DNA of 64,000 nucleotides. Source: a bacterium (GTDB lineage Bacteria > Sumerlaeota > Sumerlaeia > SLMS01). This document shows, piece after piece, positions 37,549 to 46,078 of the stretch (position 1 is the stretch's first letter; every line of letters starts with the position of its first letter). The stretch spans positions 86,504 to 150,503 of the forward strand of contig WGMQ01000005.1 of assembly GCA_016125005.1 (NCBI GenBank), read 5' to 3'. The notes under the pieces are model-generated. The model saw nothing but the letters and a program-made list of their open reading frames with translations, made no database searches and was not told the DNA's origin. A program made the translations under genes and the position numbers.

Positions 37549-38520
37549 ATGAGTTTCTCGAACAATGACAAGCCGCCGGTCGTCCTGCCGGGACGGGCAT
37601 CAACCGACCTGGCGCGCGAAGTCTGCCATCAGCTCGAGATCCCCTACGGCGGCGTCGAGTCCAAGAACTTCTCCGACTCGGAGACCTTCGTCAAGATTCT
37701 CGATAACATCCGTGGACGCGACGTTTACGTTGTCCAATCGACTCATCAGCCCGCCAACGAATACCTGATGGAATTGCTGCTCCTCATCGACGCCGCCCGC
37801 CGCGCCTCGGCGGAGCGCGTCACCGCCGTGCTCCCCTACTTTGGCTATGCCCGCCAGGACCGCAAGGACCAGGGGCGCGTGGCCCTCAGCGCCAAGCTGA
37901 TCGCCAACCTGATCACCGTGGCCGGCGCCGACCGCGTCCTGACCATCGACCTGCACAGCGGCCAGATTCAGGGCTTCTTCGACATCCCGGTGGATCATCT
38001 GCTGGCCGGATCGATCCTGGTCGAGTACGTCCGCAAGAGCGGCATCGAGGATTTCTGCGTGGTTTCGCCCGACGTCGGCAACGTGAAGCTGGCCCGCAAC
38101 TATGCCAATATTCTCAAGGCTCCGCTGGCGATTGTCGACAAGCGCCGCCCCCGCCCGAACGTCAGCGAAGTCATGGCGATCATTGGCGAACGGGAAGTTG
38201 AAGGCAAGAACGTGTTGATCTTCGACGATATGATTGACACGGCAGGGACGATCTGCAACGCATCCCACGCCCTGCGGGACCGTGGCGCGAAGGATATCTA
38301 TGCCTTTGCGGTCCACGGCGTTCTGTCTGGGCCGGCCTTTGAACGGCTGGAACAAGCACCAATCAAGGAAGTGGTGATTACGAACACGATCTCTCAACAC
38401 GGCCGCGAGCTGCCCGCCAAGGTCAAGCTCCTCAGCGTCGCCCCCCTCATGGCCCAGGCAATCGAGAGAATCCACAATCACCAGTCCGTCAGCGACCTCT
38501 TCAAGATGATGTCCCACTGA
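37549..38520 (+). CDS. prs: Ribose-phosphate pyrophosphokinase (PRPP synthetase)
   Basis: A 323-aa enzyme making PRPP from ribose 5-phosphate and ATP. Motifs: FSDSETFVKI, VVQSTHQPANEYLMELLL, VLPYFGYARQDRK, TIDLHSGQIQGFF, VVSPDVGNVKLARNYA and the PRPP loop VLIFDDMIDTAGTI. ATG 37549 has GGAGCG 7 bases upstream and fits the family start. It is divergent from leuS; the 179-base gap between them is very G+C-rich with a possible hairpin at 37397-37413 but no T-box. rplY follows in the same direction. Confidence 0.96.
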   Translation: MSFSNNDKPPVVLPGRASTDLAREVCHQLEIPYGGVESKNFSDSETFVKILDNIRGRDVYVVQSTHQPANEYLMELLLLIDAARRASAERVTAVLPYFGYARQDRKDQGRVALSAKLIANLITVAGADRVLTIDLHSGQIQGFFDIPVDHLLAGSILVEYVRKSGIEDFCVVSPDVGNVKLARNYANILKAPLAIVDKRRPRPNVSEVMAIIGEREVEGKNVLIFDDMIDTAGTICNASHALRDRGAKDIYAFAVHGVLSGPAFERLEQAPIKEVVITNTISQHGRELPAKVKLLSVAPLMAQAIERIHNHQSVSDLFKMMSH

Positions 38521-38569
38521 CGCGACGGAACCAAGCGGCACGCGCTTACACAAGGAAGGATTCACCCCT

Positions 38570-39154
38570 ATGTCGCAGTTTACCATCAAGGCCGAGACCC
38601 GCACGGGCCTCGGGAAGGAAAAGGTCGCGAAAATTCGCCAGGCCGGGAACTCTCCCGCTGTCGTCTACGGCACCAACAAGGATGCCGTTTCGCTGACCAT
38701 CAACACCCGCGAAGCAGAGCTGGTCATCCAGCGCATGCACGGCGAGAAGATCCTGGTCGACCTCGTCGTTGACGGCGCCGTCGAGAAGGTCTTCGTCCGT
38801 AACATCCAGCGTGACCCGCTGTCCGACAAGCTCCTGCACATCGACTTTTACCGCGTCGACATGGACCGCGAGATCGACACCATCGTTTCCGTGACGGAAG
38901 TTGGCGTCGCTGAAGGCGTCAAGCTCGGCGGCCTCCTCGAGCACGGCCTCCGCCAGCTCCACATCCGCGCCCTCCCGGGCGATGTCCCCCCGCACATCGA
39001 AGTCAACGTGGCTCCCCTCCAGCAGGGTCAGTCGATCCACGTCAAGGACCTCCCCGCCATCAAGGGCGTCAAGATCATCGCCCGTCCCGACGCCATTCTG
39101 TTCGCCGTGGTCGGCAAGCAGAAGGAAGACGCCCCGGCCGCTCCGACGGCCTGA
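38570..39154 (+). CDS. rplY: Ribosomal protein bL25, CTC (long) form
   Basis: A 194-aa 5S rRNA-binding protein of the two-domain CTC type. FTIKAETRTGLGKEKVAKIRQAG and PAVVYG mark the N-terminal L25 domain; HIDFYRVDMDREIDTIVSV and LPGDVPPHIEVNV mark the C-terminal beta domain. AAGGAAGGA precedes the start. The prs-rplY order is common; pth, which often follows, is missing. Confidence 0.95.
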   Translation: MSQFTIKAETRTGLGKEKVAKIRQAGNSPAVVYGTNKDAVSLTINTREAELVIQRMHGEKILVDLVVDGAVEKVFVRNIQRDPLSDKLLHIDFYRVDMDREIDTIVSVTEVGVAEGVKLGGLLEHGLRQLHIRALPGDVPPHIEVNVAPLQQGQSIHVKDLPAIKGVKIIARPDAILFAVVGKQKEDAPAAPTA

Positions 39155-39184
39155 CGTCAGTCCCGATTATCCGCTTCCTGATAT

Positions 39185-39227
39185 GTCCCCGCCGATGGCT
39201 GCCCCTTCGGCGGGGACGGTGCTTTTT
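39185..39227 (+). terminator. Rho-independent terminator after rplY
   Basis: A perfect 11-bp stem (39185-39195 with 39207-39217) is followed by GGTGCTTTTT. Between here and 39477 there is no gene; only a weak hairpin at 39366-39388 was seen. Confidence 0.8.
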
Positions 39228-39477
39228 AGGGCACCCCTTCGCCGATATTGCGCGCGAGCACGCAAGCACCACCAACGATCATTGGCCACGCTTCCTCACA
39301 ACCCACGCAAGGCAAATCACCGCGAAATCCCGCTTAATCGAAGCGCTGCCCCGGGATGCGAAAAAACCGCATTTTTCGCTTGTGCGGTGAAGCGCGGGAG
39401 GGAATTGAAGACCCCATCAGATAACCGCTCCACTCGTTCTTCGCAGGAACGCGCCGAGCTAAGGACTTGTCCCCACG

Positions 39478-39957
39478 ATGCCCATGGTTTTTCGCATATT
39501 TGGCTCCGTCGATTCGCTCCCCACGATGGACGAAATCATCGAGATGTTCGACGAGGCGGAGTTCGAAGTCACCCTTGAATCGGAATCCGGCGAGGATGAC
39601 GAGGACGAGATCTGGTCGGAACTCCTCGTCTACGAAAGCTCCCTCGACGGCCCCATCTCCCTCTTCCGCTACGAGGACCCGGACGACTTTGCCGAGGCCC
39701 TTGAGTCCGCCACCGAGCCCCTCGAAGGACAAGAATCCGAGGATGCCGAATCGGTCCTCGCCTTCCTCAAGGGATGTCCCTATGGCTTCGGGATCGACCT
39801 TCCCGACGAAATGGCCGACGACGAGAACGCGCTCGTGATGTGCTCGGTTCTGGCCCAGTATCTGGCCCAACGTTGCGACGGGCTCTACCTGGTCGACTCG
39901 GACGCCTGGTTCAACGAGGCGGGCGAGATGGTGCTGGAGTTCGCCGAGGAAGAGTAA
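39478..39957 (+). CDS. Acidic cytoplasmic protein of unknown function
   Basis: A 159-aa strongly acidic protein, with runs such as SGEDDEDEIWSE and LESESGEDDE. No signal peptide or membrane helix is present. The frame has good codon periodicity. AAGGAC lies about 11 bases before ATG 39478; ATG 39484 is an alternative. The protein may be an alpha/beta domain with a conserved core around PYGFGIDLPDEMADDENALV, but I do not recognise a family. It converges with cinA, stops 3 bases apart. Confidence 0.6.
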   Translation: MPMVFRIFGSVDSLPTMDEIIEMFDEAEFEVTLESESGEDDEDEIWSELLVYESSLDGPISLFRYEDPDDFAEALESATEPLEGQESEDAESVLAFLKGCPYGFGIDLPDEMADDENALVMCSVLAQYLAQRCDGLYLVDSDAWFNEAGEMVLEFAEEE

Positions 39958-39960
39958 TCC

Positions 39961-41265
39961 TCAGGCTCCCAGGAAACGCGGATTGGCGCCGCCGAGATAC
40001 TGGGTTTGCGGGATTCCCAGCACCGCGCGGCGCGTCAGCTCGATCGCTTGGTTCGTTGCCCATTGGCGTATCGAATCGCGATCTCCACGAAACAACCGAC
40101 AAAGAGTGCTGGTACCCTCCGGGCCTGCGCACGCGAACCACACGGTGCCCACGGGCTTCTCCGCGGTCCCGCCGTCCGGCCCCGCAATGCCCGTCACGGC
40201 CACGGCGTAGTTGGTCCCCGCCACGGTGCGCGCGCCCTCCGCCATCGCGCGGGCAACGGGCTCGCTGACCGCCCCGTGAGCGGCGATCAGCTCCGCCGGG
40301 ACGCGCAGGTCGCGAATCTTGGCCTCGTTCGCATAGGTCACCCAGCCCGCGTGCAGCATCGCCGAGGAACCGGGCAGATCGGTGATCGACTTCGCCACCC
40401 AGCCACCGGTGCAACTCTCCGCTGTGGCCAGCGTCAGGCCCCGCTCCCGAAACAGGTCCAGCAGCGCCTGGGCGGGCGACAGGTCCGCCGGTCCCTCGCC
40501 AAAGACAATCTCCGGGCCGATGCGCCGCAGCACCTCGTCGCGGCGGGCACGCACCCCATCTGGGTTGTCCTGTCCGATGATGCGTAGCCGAATCACCCCG
40601 CGCGACGCCAGGATCGTGACGTCGATCCCATCCACGGGGGCGAACAGGTCGCTCAGCACTTCATTCAGCGTCGATTCCGGTGTCAGCGCCACATGGATCG
40701 TATGGACCTCGAGCTTTGGCCGCTGCGGGAAGAGCCCATCGACTGGCGCATCGGGGGCCAGCGCCGCCTCGAACATGGGGCGCCACTCGTTCGGAGGACC
40801 GGGGAGCGCACACAGCGCCGCCAGCCGCCCTGTCTTTGGCAGCACGAAACCCGGTGCCGTCCCCCAAAGATTCTGGAGGGTCACCGCGGGCTCGGGGATC
40901 ATCGCCTGAACACGATTTCGTTCGGGCATTGGGATACCACGGGCCGCAAAACGGACCCGCATGAGGCGATCTGCCTCCTCATCGAACCGCAGACCGCAGC
41001 CGTATAGCGCGGCGATCACGTCCCGGTTCACGTCGTCCTCCGTCGGACCGAGGCCCCCCGTCATGACGACCAGGTCGGCGTTGAGCGCGGCGGCCTCCAC
41101 GGCGGAGCGGATCAGCTTCGCGTCATCAGGAGCCGCCGCATGGCCCACGACGCGGAATCCCGCATCGAACAGGCGACGCGAAAGCCCCTGGGCGTTCGTG
41201 TCGGGGTAAAGGCCCTGAAGGATTTCACTGCCGGTGCTGACAATTCGGACGCGCGGTGCACTCAT
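39961..41265 (-). CDS. cinA: CinA-like protein (NMN amidohydrolase / MoeA-like fusion)
   Basis: A 434-aa two-domain protein. The N-terminal MoCF/COG1058 domain shows VRIVSTGSEILQGLYPDTNA and DLVVMTGGLGPTEDDVNRD. The C-terminal PncC amidase shows TLATAESCTGGWVAKSITD, with the serine-cysteine region, and YAVAVTGIAGPDGGTAEKPVGTVW. CinA recycles NMN in pyridine nucleotide salvage and may act on ADP-ribose. The metalloprotease gene lies 10 bases upstream on the same strand. Confidence 0.93.
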   Translation of the reverse strand: MSAPRVRIVSTGSEILQGLYPDTNAQGLSRRLFDAGFRVVGHAAAPDDAKLIRSAVEAAALNADLVVMTGGLGPTEDDVNRDVIAALYGCGLRFDEEADRLMRVRFAARGIPMPERNRVQAMIPEPAVTLQNLWGTAPGFVLPKTGRLAALCALPGPPNEWRPMFEAALAPDAPVDGLFPQRPKLEVHTIHVALTPESTLNEVLSDLFAPVDGIDVTILASRGVIRLRIIGQDNPDGVRARRDEVLRRIGPEIVFGEGPADLSPAQALLDLFRERGLTLATAESCTGGWVAKSITDLPGSSAMLHAGWVTYANEAKIRDLRVPAELIAAHGAVSEPVARAMAEGARTVAGTNYAVAVTGIAGPDGGTAEKPVGTVWFACAGPEGTSTLCRLFRGDRDSIRQWATNQAIELTRRAVLGIPQTQYLGGANPRFLGA

Positions 41266-41275
41266 CAGGTTCGTG

Positions 41276-42409
41276 TCACAGGCCGGTGGCCACCACGTCT
41301 GCCGCGTCCAGGATCTGGTCGCTGTTGTAGTCCTCGGAAAGGTTCGGGGCGGTGCCTTGGAGGAGCGGACCCGCCAGCCCGGGAGTCAGCTCCGGATCGC
41401 GGGCGCTGGTGAAATACCCCAGGTCACGCAGTGCGCCCAATTCGAAGGGATGAAATTGGCGAATCTGGTCCCCCGAGTAGTAGATCGGCCCCAGGACCAC
41501 CGTTAGCGAGTCGGGATTCGGCGCCGTGTCCTGCCAGTGGGTCATCGTCACACCCTGCTCAAAGACGTTCGCTCCGTCCTGATTCTGCGCATAGACAAGC
41601 GGGTTGAAGCCGAGAACCTGGCTGGCCTGCTCGCCGAAGAACTGCACCGCGCCGGGGCCACCTGCCAGTGCGCCCGCGTTCTGGATCGCGCCGCTATCGT
41701 TCCACAGGCGACCGAAGGGATTCGAGCTGTAGAGTCGGCGATCCCAAGTGGTCAGGACTCCCGGCGAGAAGACGCTCCCCCCCGAGGCATTCGTCAGCGA
41801 GATCAATCCCAGCCCGTGCCCCACCTCGTGGAGCGCAACGGAGAAAAGATCGAACTCTGTCAGTTCCACGTCGCCCATGCCGCTGTTCCACGGATAGCCG
41901 AAGTCGAAGGTGATTTCGATATCCGCGCGGTCATTGAGCTGGTCCACGCGATCCACGATGTGGGAGTGGGCCGTGCCCGCGGCAAAGCCCGGCTGGTTGA
42001 CGTAAAGCGGTGTTGCGAAAGCCAGGAATCCCGTACCATCCAACTCGGACTGACGAATCAGAATGTCGCACTTCCCGCCGGGATGGTGAAGCACCGTTCC
42101 CAGGTAGGCGATGACGGCGTCCACGGTCTCGCGCCGCTGAGCGCCAAAGGTCGGGTCGTCGAACCCGGCGCCGGTGCCCATGTCGTTGTAGGTCAACGTG
42201 AAGGTCACGCCACTCTTCGGGTTCGACCGGGATAGCTTCAGGGCCTTGGGAGACACCTTCTCCGGCGCCTTGTGAAGGTACTCGGCCATGTGTGCGGAGG
42301 TGTGGGCGCAGGAGACGGCGCGGCGCTCACCTTCCGCGCGAAGGACAGCAGGAGTCGCAGTGACCACCAGAAGGATGGCAGCAGCCGAGGAATGGGCGAG
42401 GCGATTCAT
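41276..42409 (-). CDS. Secreted zincin metalloprotease with dockerin-like C-terminal tail
   Basis: A 377-aa exported protein. ATG 42409 has GGAGCC 5 bases upstream and gives a signal peptide (NRLAHSSAAAILLVVTATPA). The zinc site is FSVALHEVGHGLGLI, a HExxHxxGx metzincin-like pattern. The C-terminus reads EDYNSDQILDAADVVATGL: a single calcium-loop repeat like half a dockerin, as found at the ends of many PVC/Sumerlaeota exported proteins. Substrate unknown. The single loop ends almost at the stop, so the second dockerin repeat is absent. Confidence 0.75.
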   Translation of the reverse strand: MNRLAHSSAAAILLVVTATPAVLRAEGERRAVSCAHTSAHMAEYLHKAPEKVSPKALKLSRSNPKSGVTFTLTYNDMGTGAGFDDPTFGAQRRETVDAVIAYLGTVLHHPGGKCDILIRQSELDGTGFLAFATPLYVNQPGFAAGTAHSHIVDRVDQLNDRADIEITFDFGYPWNSGMGDVELTEFDLFSVALHEVGHGLGLISLTNASGGSVFSPGVLTTWDRRLYSSNPFGRLWNDSGAIQNAGALAGGPGAVQFFGEQASQVLGFNPLVYAQNQDGANVFEQGVTMTHWQDTAPNPDSLTVVLGPIYYSGDQIRQFHPFELGALRDLGYFTSARDPELTPGLAGPLLQGTAPNLSEDYNSDQILDAADVVATGL

Positions 42410-42571
42410 GGCGAGGCTCCGGGAAAATATGCTCGACATCATTTGGCAGCGGGCCTCCATGTCAAAGGAAGTTCACCTTCGACACCGCATGCAGGGCAGT
42501 TTCGGCTTGCCAACCCGTAACATGCGAAACTTAAGTGGAGCAAGAAAACGCCCAGAAACCGTGTGACAAAT

Positions 42572-42877
42572 ATGGTCAAAGCGGACATCGTCAAGCAGCT
42601 CGCCTCGAGCCTGGAAATGAAGGACAAGGATGCCTTGTTCGTGGTGGACTCGATCGTCGAGGCCATCAAGGATGTCATCGTCCGTGACGGAAGGCTTGAA
42701 ATCCGGGACTTTGGCGTCTTTCAGATCAAGGAGCGCAAGCCCCGCATCGGGCGGAACCCGAAGAATAAGGTTTCCTATCCGATCCCTCCCCACCGTGTTG
42801 TCACGTTCAAGGCGGGCAAGCAACTGCGCGAACTCCACACCCCGACAGCAGACGAGGGAGATGACGACGACGAGTGA
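42572..42877 (+). CDS. HU/IHF-family DNA-binding protein
   Basis: A 101-aa nucleoid protein. MVKADIVKQLASSLEM, VDSIVEAIKDVIVRDGRLEIRDFGVFQIKERKPRIGRNPK and the DNA-arm segment are family features. A short acidic tail (DEGDDDDE) is added. ATG 42572 gives the usual HU start; a GTG at 42563 is possible. No ribosome-binding site is obvious. It is divergent from the metalloprotease gene and converges with the phosphodiesterase gene. Confidence 0.9.
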   Translation: MVKADIVKQLASSLEMKDKDALFVVDSIVEAIKDVIVRDGRLEIRDFGVFQIKERKPRIGRNPKNKVSYPIPPHRVVTFKAGKQLRELHTPTADEGDDDDE

Positions 42878-42908
42878 TTTCGTCGCCGCCCGCTCGCCCC
42901 TTCCCACC

Positions 42909-43922
42909 TCAGTAAATCGACCAGTTGCTCCCCGGATCAGTGATCACCGGCTCGGGAAGCCGTAGATCCACCGCCACCGGCAGGTGATCCGTCGTGTTCC
43001 GCGTGTCGGTCGACAGGACTCCGGCACCGGAACGGGCCGTGCTCGTCATCGTTGACGTGTTAAAGATAAACGACGTCGGAATCGAGCCCACGGAGTCTGT
43101 GTAGTAGAAGCGGTCAAATCGAATCGACGGCGAGCTGGAGCTCCAGGTCAGCACGCTGCTGTTGAACGGGTCGCGCGGCTGCACGTCGATCAGGTCGGTG
43201 GCATCCCAATCGGGACGGATATCCGCCCCGTAGGTCGCCTCGTCAAAGATATCCCCGGTCACGAGCGTCGCGTTCGCGCGGATGGAAAGAGCGGTGTCGC
43301 TCCGCAGGTTCGTGTCGCCGCCGATCAGCATCGGCGTCCCCGTGGAGAGGGTAATGACCCCGCCGGGCTGTTGGATGTCGCGAATCCATGCGGCAATCGC
43401 ATCGGCGGAGGCCTGGCGCCTCAGCTCGTCGCTCTCGGTGCCGCTCGCCTTGAGATGAACCCCCATCACATACAGATCCGTGGCGTAACGATCATCCGGC
43501 AGGTCGACCAGCGCCACCGTCACGCCGCGCGGCTCGGCGAGGGGGAGGATGTTGTCGCGTCCCAGGGTCAGCGGATAGCGGCTGGCGACGGCGCAGCGGA
43601 TGAATCCGTCCGACTCGCCAAACTGCACTGTCCAGGTCAGGCCCGCTCCCGGAGGAACCACCCGATTGAGTCGTGTGGTCAGGTCGCTGGCCGTATCCGC
43701 AACGTCGATTTCCTGCAACAGGATGACGTCCGGCTTGATGGCCGCGAACACGCGATCGCCCGGCGCCTGCGTCGAGGAGGTGTTCCAGTCCCGACGCATG
43801 TTGTAGGATAGCACCCGAACATCCCGTGGATCGCGCGGGGTAAAGTCCCCGGATGTGGGATTGTAGGCGACGGCGCTCCCCGAGAGAGCGAGAAATGCGA
43901 TGAGTGGAATGATCTGCCTCAG
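42909..43922 (-). CDS. Exported endonuclease/exonuclease/phosphatase-family protein, probable CTG start
   Basis: A 337-aa protein when read from CTG 43922. The frame is open upstream of the first internal GTG (43814) and encodes a good signal peptide (RQIIPLIAFLALSGSAVA) with AGGGGG 8 bases before the CTG; a TGA closes the frame further up, so no ATG, GTG or TTG is available. EEP motifs: RVLSYNMRRDW, VILLQEIDVAD, MGVHLKASG, LIGGDTNLRSD and the final TTDHLPVAVDL. It would cleave phosphodiester bonds in nucleic acids or lipids outside the cytoplasm. Confidence 0.75.
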   Translation of the reverse strand: MRQIIPLIAFLALSGSAVAYNPTSGDFTPRDPRDVRVLSYNMRRDWNTSSTQAPGDRVFAAIKPDVILLQEIDVADTASDLTTRLNRVVPPGAGLTWTVQFGESDGFIRCAVASRYPLTLGRDNILPLAEPRGVTVALVDLPDDRYATDLYVMGVHLKASGTESDELRRQASADAIAAWIRDIQQPGGVITLSTGTPMLIGGDTNLRSDTALSIRANATLVTGDIFDEATYGADIRPDWDATDLIDVQPRDPFNSSVLTWSSSSPSIRFDRFYYTDSVGSIPTSFIFNTSTMTSTARSGAGVLSTDTRNTTDHLPVAVDLRLPEPVITDPGSNWSIY

Positions 43923-44091
43923 CTTTGTGACCCCCTGTTCCCTGACTCAACCGATCACTATAGCCCGACGGACGAAGTCGAATTCCAGTGTTTTATCCAC
44001 CGGGCCGATACAATTGCCGGTTCACACGCCGCTGGACCTCCTTCGTTCCCCCCTTGCCACGGTGCGAAGCGCTCGTGCGAGACTCCGCGCC

Positions 44092-44712
44092 ATGATTCGC
44101 GCTGCCCTCCTCCTGTTCCTGCTCCTCATCCTGCCCACGGTGTCTCGCGCCCAGCCCGACACCGCCACCAGTACCACGCTCCATCCCCGCTTTGGCTTCG
44201 TGGACGTGGAGCTGGTGCTCGCCGAAAGCAAGGCCATCAAGACCATCGTTTCGGAAATTGACGCGGAGCTGGGGAAGCGCGACGAAGAGATTCGCGATAA
44301 GCGCCGGGAACTCCAAAAGCTCAAGTTGTCGCTCGATGCGCAAGGGAGTGTTCTCTCCCAGGCGGAGCGCGAGCGGCGCCAGCAACAGGCCGTCACCCTC
44401 CTGTCGGAAATCGATGAACTCGAGTACCGCTTCGATCGCGAGGTGAAGCGCAAGCAGGCCGCCATCATCGAGCCCTTGCTTGAGCAAGTGGTTCGAATCG
44501 TCGGCGAGGTCGGACAGCGGGAGGGGTACGATTTGGTTGTCAGAGGCGAGATGGTGCTCTGGGGCTCGAAAAGCGTGGACTTGACCCCGGTAATCGTCCG
44601 CGAACTTGATTTGCAAGTTGATCGACTTCGCGCCGCTGTCAAACAGCCCGCCCCCGAGCCATCGGAAGCCGGGCCAAAAGCGACGCCCGCCGTGGTGCCA
44701 CTGCTACCATGA
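44092..44712 (+). CDS. OmpH/Skp-family periplasmic chaperone
   Basis: A 206-aa exported protein. The signal peptide MIRAALLLFLLLILPTVSRA starts at ATG 44092. The sequence GFVDVELVLAESKAIKTIVSEI and a long charged coiled coil (about residues 50-140: KRDEEIRDKRRELQKLKLSL) are typical of OmpH/Skp, which holds outer-membrane proteins in transit. A Pro/Ala tail is added. Its place before lpxC and fabZ is the classical outer-membrane biogenesis order. Confidence 0.85.
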   Translation: MIRAALLLFLLLILPTVSRAQPDTATSTTLHPRFGFVDVELVLAESKAIKTIVSEIDAELGKRDEEIRDKRRELQKLKLSLDAQGSVLSQAERERRQQQAVTLLSEIDELEYRFDREVKRKQAAIIEPLLEQVVRIVGEVGQREGYDLVVRGEMVLWGSKSVDLTPVIVRELDLQVDRLRAAVKQPAPEPSEAGPKATPAVVPLLP

Positions 44713-44735
44713 GCATCCCATTCTGATTGCGAGAC

Positions 44736-45596
44736 ATGACGATCTCACCACCAGCCATCCCGCGTAAGACGCTGGCGCGCGCCTGTGAATTGAACGGCAC
44801 GGGTCTGCACAGTGGCGTGCCCTGTCGCGTGCTCCTCAATCCGTCGCCCGAGGGCGGCGGGATTCACTTCCAGCGTGCCGGGCGCCCCGCCGTTCCCGCC
44901 ACCTGGATGACAGCCAACGCCGAGGCCTCAGACCGTCGCACGGTCATCATCGGCGAGACGGGCGAGCGCTTCGAGCAGATCGAGCATCTAGTTGCCGCCC
45001 TCGTCGCCTGCGGTGTCACCGATGTGGAAGTCATTCAGGAAGGCCCCGAGGTTCCCTTCCTCGGCGGCGGCTCCCGCGAGTACATGGAGGCAATCCGCAG
45101 CGTCGGCACGCAGCCCCTCGAGGAGGCCTATGTCGAGCCCCTCGTCATCACCGAGCCCATCAGCTTCAGCGACGGCAACGCCCACTTCTCCGCCACGCCG
45201 CATGATGGCCTGCGCATGTCGGTCTTTGTGGAATTCCCCGGCACCATCGTGGGGAGCGCCGGCTATTCCATCGAGCTGACCGAGGACTCGTTCTTCGAGG
45301 AAGTTAGCCGCGCCAGGACCTTCGTCCTGGCCCGTGACATCGAGCAACTGAGAGCCGTGGGACTCATCCGCGGCGGCAATCTCGGAAATGCTGTTGTGTT
45401 CGACGCCGAGCGGTACCACAATGAATCGCTTCACTACCCCGACGAGGTGGTTCGACACAAAGTCATCGACCTCTGGGGAGATTTGGCGCTACTTGCTCGT
45501 CCGTTGCGCGGCCATTTTTGGGCGTGGCGGGCAGGTCATCGTAGCCATGTTCGATTTGCACAGTATCTGGCCAGGGAGATTTTCAAGCTGAAATGA
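44736..45596 (+). CDS. lpxC: UDP-3-O-acyl-N-acetylglucosamine deacetylase
   Basis: A 286-aa zinc enzyme for the committed step of lipid A synthesis. Zinc and catalytic motifs: IEHLVAALVACGV, VVRHKVIDLWGDLALL and WAWRAGHRSH. The usual LDGSA segment reads FLGGGS, so a conserved Asp is Gly. Start at ATG 44736, with TTG 44727 possible. It ends in an ATGA overlap with fabZ. Confidence 0.93.
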   Translation: MTISPPAIPRKTLARACELNGTGLHSGVPCRVLLNPSPEGGGIHFQRAGRPAVPATWMTANAEASDRRTVIIGETGERFEQIEHLVAALVACGVTDVEVIQEGPEVPFLGGGSREYMEAIRSVGTQPLEEAYVEPLVITEPISFSDGNAHFSATPHDGLRMSVFVEFPGTIVGSAGYSIELTEDSFFEEVSRARTFVLARDIEQLRAVGLIRGGNLGNAVVFDAERYHNESLHYPDEVVRHKVIDLWGDLALLARPLRGHFWAWRAGHRSHVRFAQYLAREIFKLK

Positions 45597-46078
45597 GCGA
45601 CCTGAGCGAAGTTTTCGCCTACGTTCCCCCGTTCGATTGCTCCACAATCGTCAAGATTCTGCCGCACCGCTATCCGTTCCTGCTGGTCGACGGCATCACC
45701 GAATTTCGCTCCGACGGCGTGGACGGCTACAAGAACCTGACCTTCAACGAAGGCTTCTTTCAGGGACACTTCCCCGGACACCCCGTTTACCCAGGCGTGC
45801 TCCAGATCGAGACCATCGCCCAGGTCGGTGCCTGCTGGATCCTTGCCCGCAAGGAGAACGTCGGCAAGATCGCGTACCTGATGACGGTCGAGGAGGCGAA
45901 GTTCCGCCGCCCCGCCCTCCCGGGAATGCGTCTCGACGTGCGCGGATCCATCTCCAACCTCAAGTCACGAACCGGACGTTTCGTGGCCGAGATCACCTGT
46001 GAAGGTAAGCCGATTTCCTCGGCCACCATCCTCTTCGCATTCCAACGGGGAGAATCGGGTGAGTCCTCCGGAAAGTAA
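45593..46078 (+). CDS. fabZ: 3-hydroxyacyl-ACP dehydratase FabZ
   Basis: A 161-aa hotdog-fold enzyme that dehydrates 3-hydroxyacyl-ACP in fatty acid synthesis. ILPHRYPFLLVDGI and the active-site helix region FQGHFPGHPVYPGVLQIET carry the catalytic His and Glu context. It is translationally coupled to lpxC by ATGA and overlaps lpxI by 20 bases. In some Bacteroidetes lpxC and fabZ are fused; here they are separate. Confidence 0.95.
   Translation: MSDLSEVFAYVPPFDCSTIVKILPHRYPFLLVDGITEFRSDGVDGYKNLTFNEGFFQGHFPGHPVYPGVLQIETIAQVGACWILARKENVGKIAYLMTVEEAKFRRPALPGMRLDVRGSISNLKSRTGRFVAEITCEGKPISSATILFAFQRGESGESSGK

Noticed and set aside
44736..46078. lpxC-fabZ fusion
   Set aside because: The genes overlap by ATGA but are in different frames, so two proteins are made.
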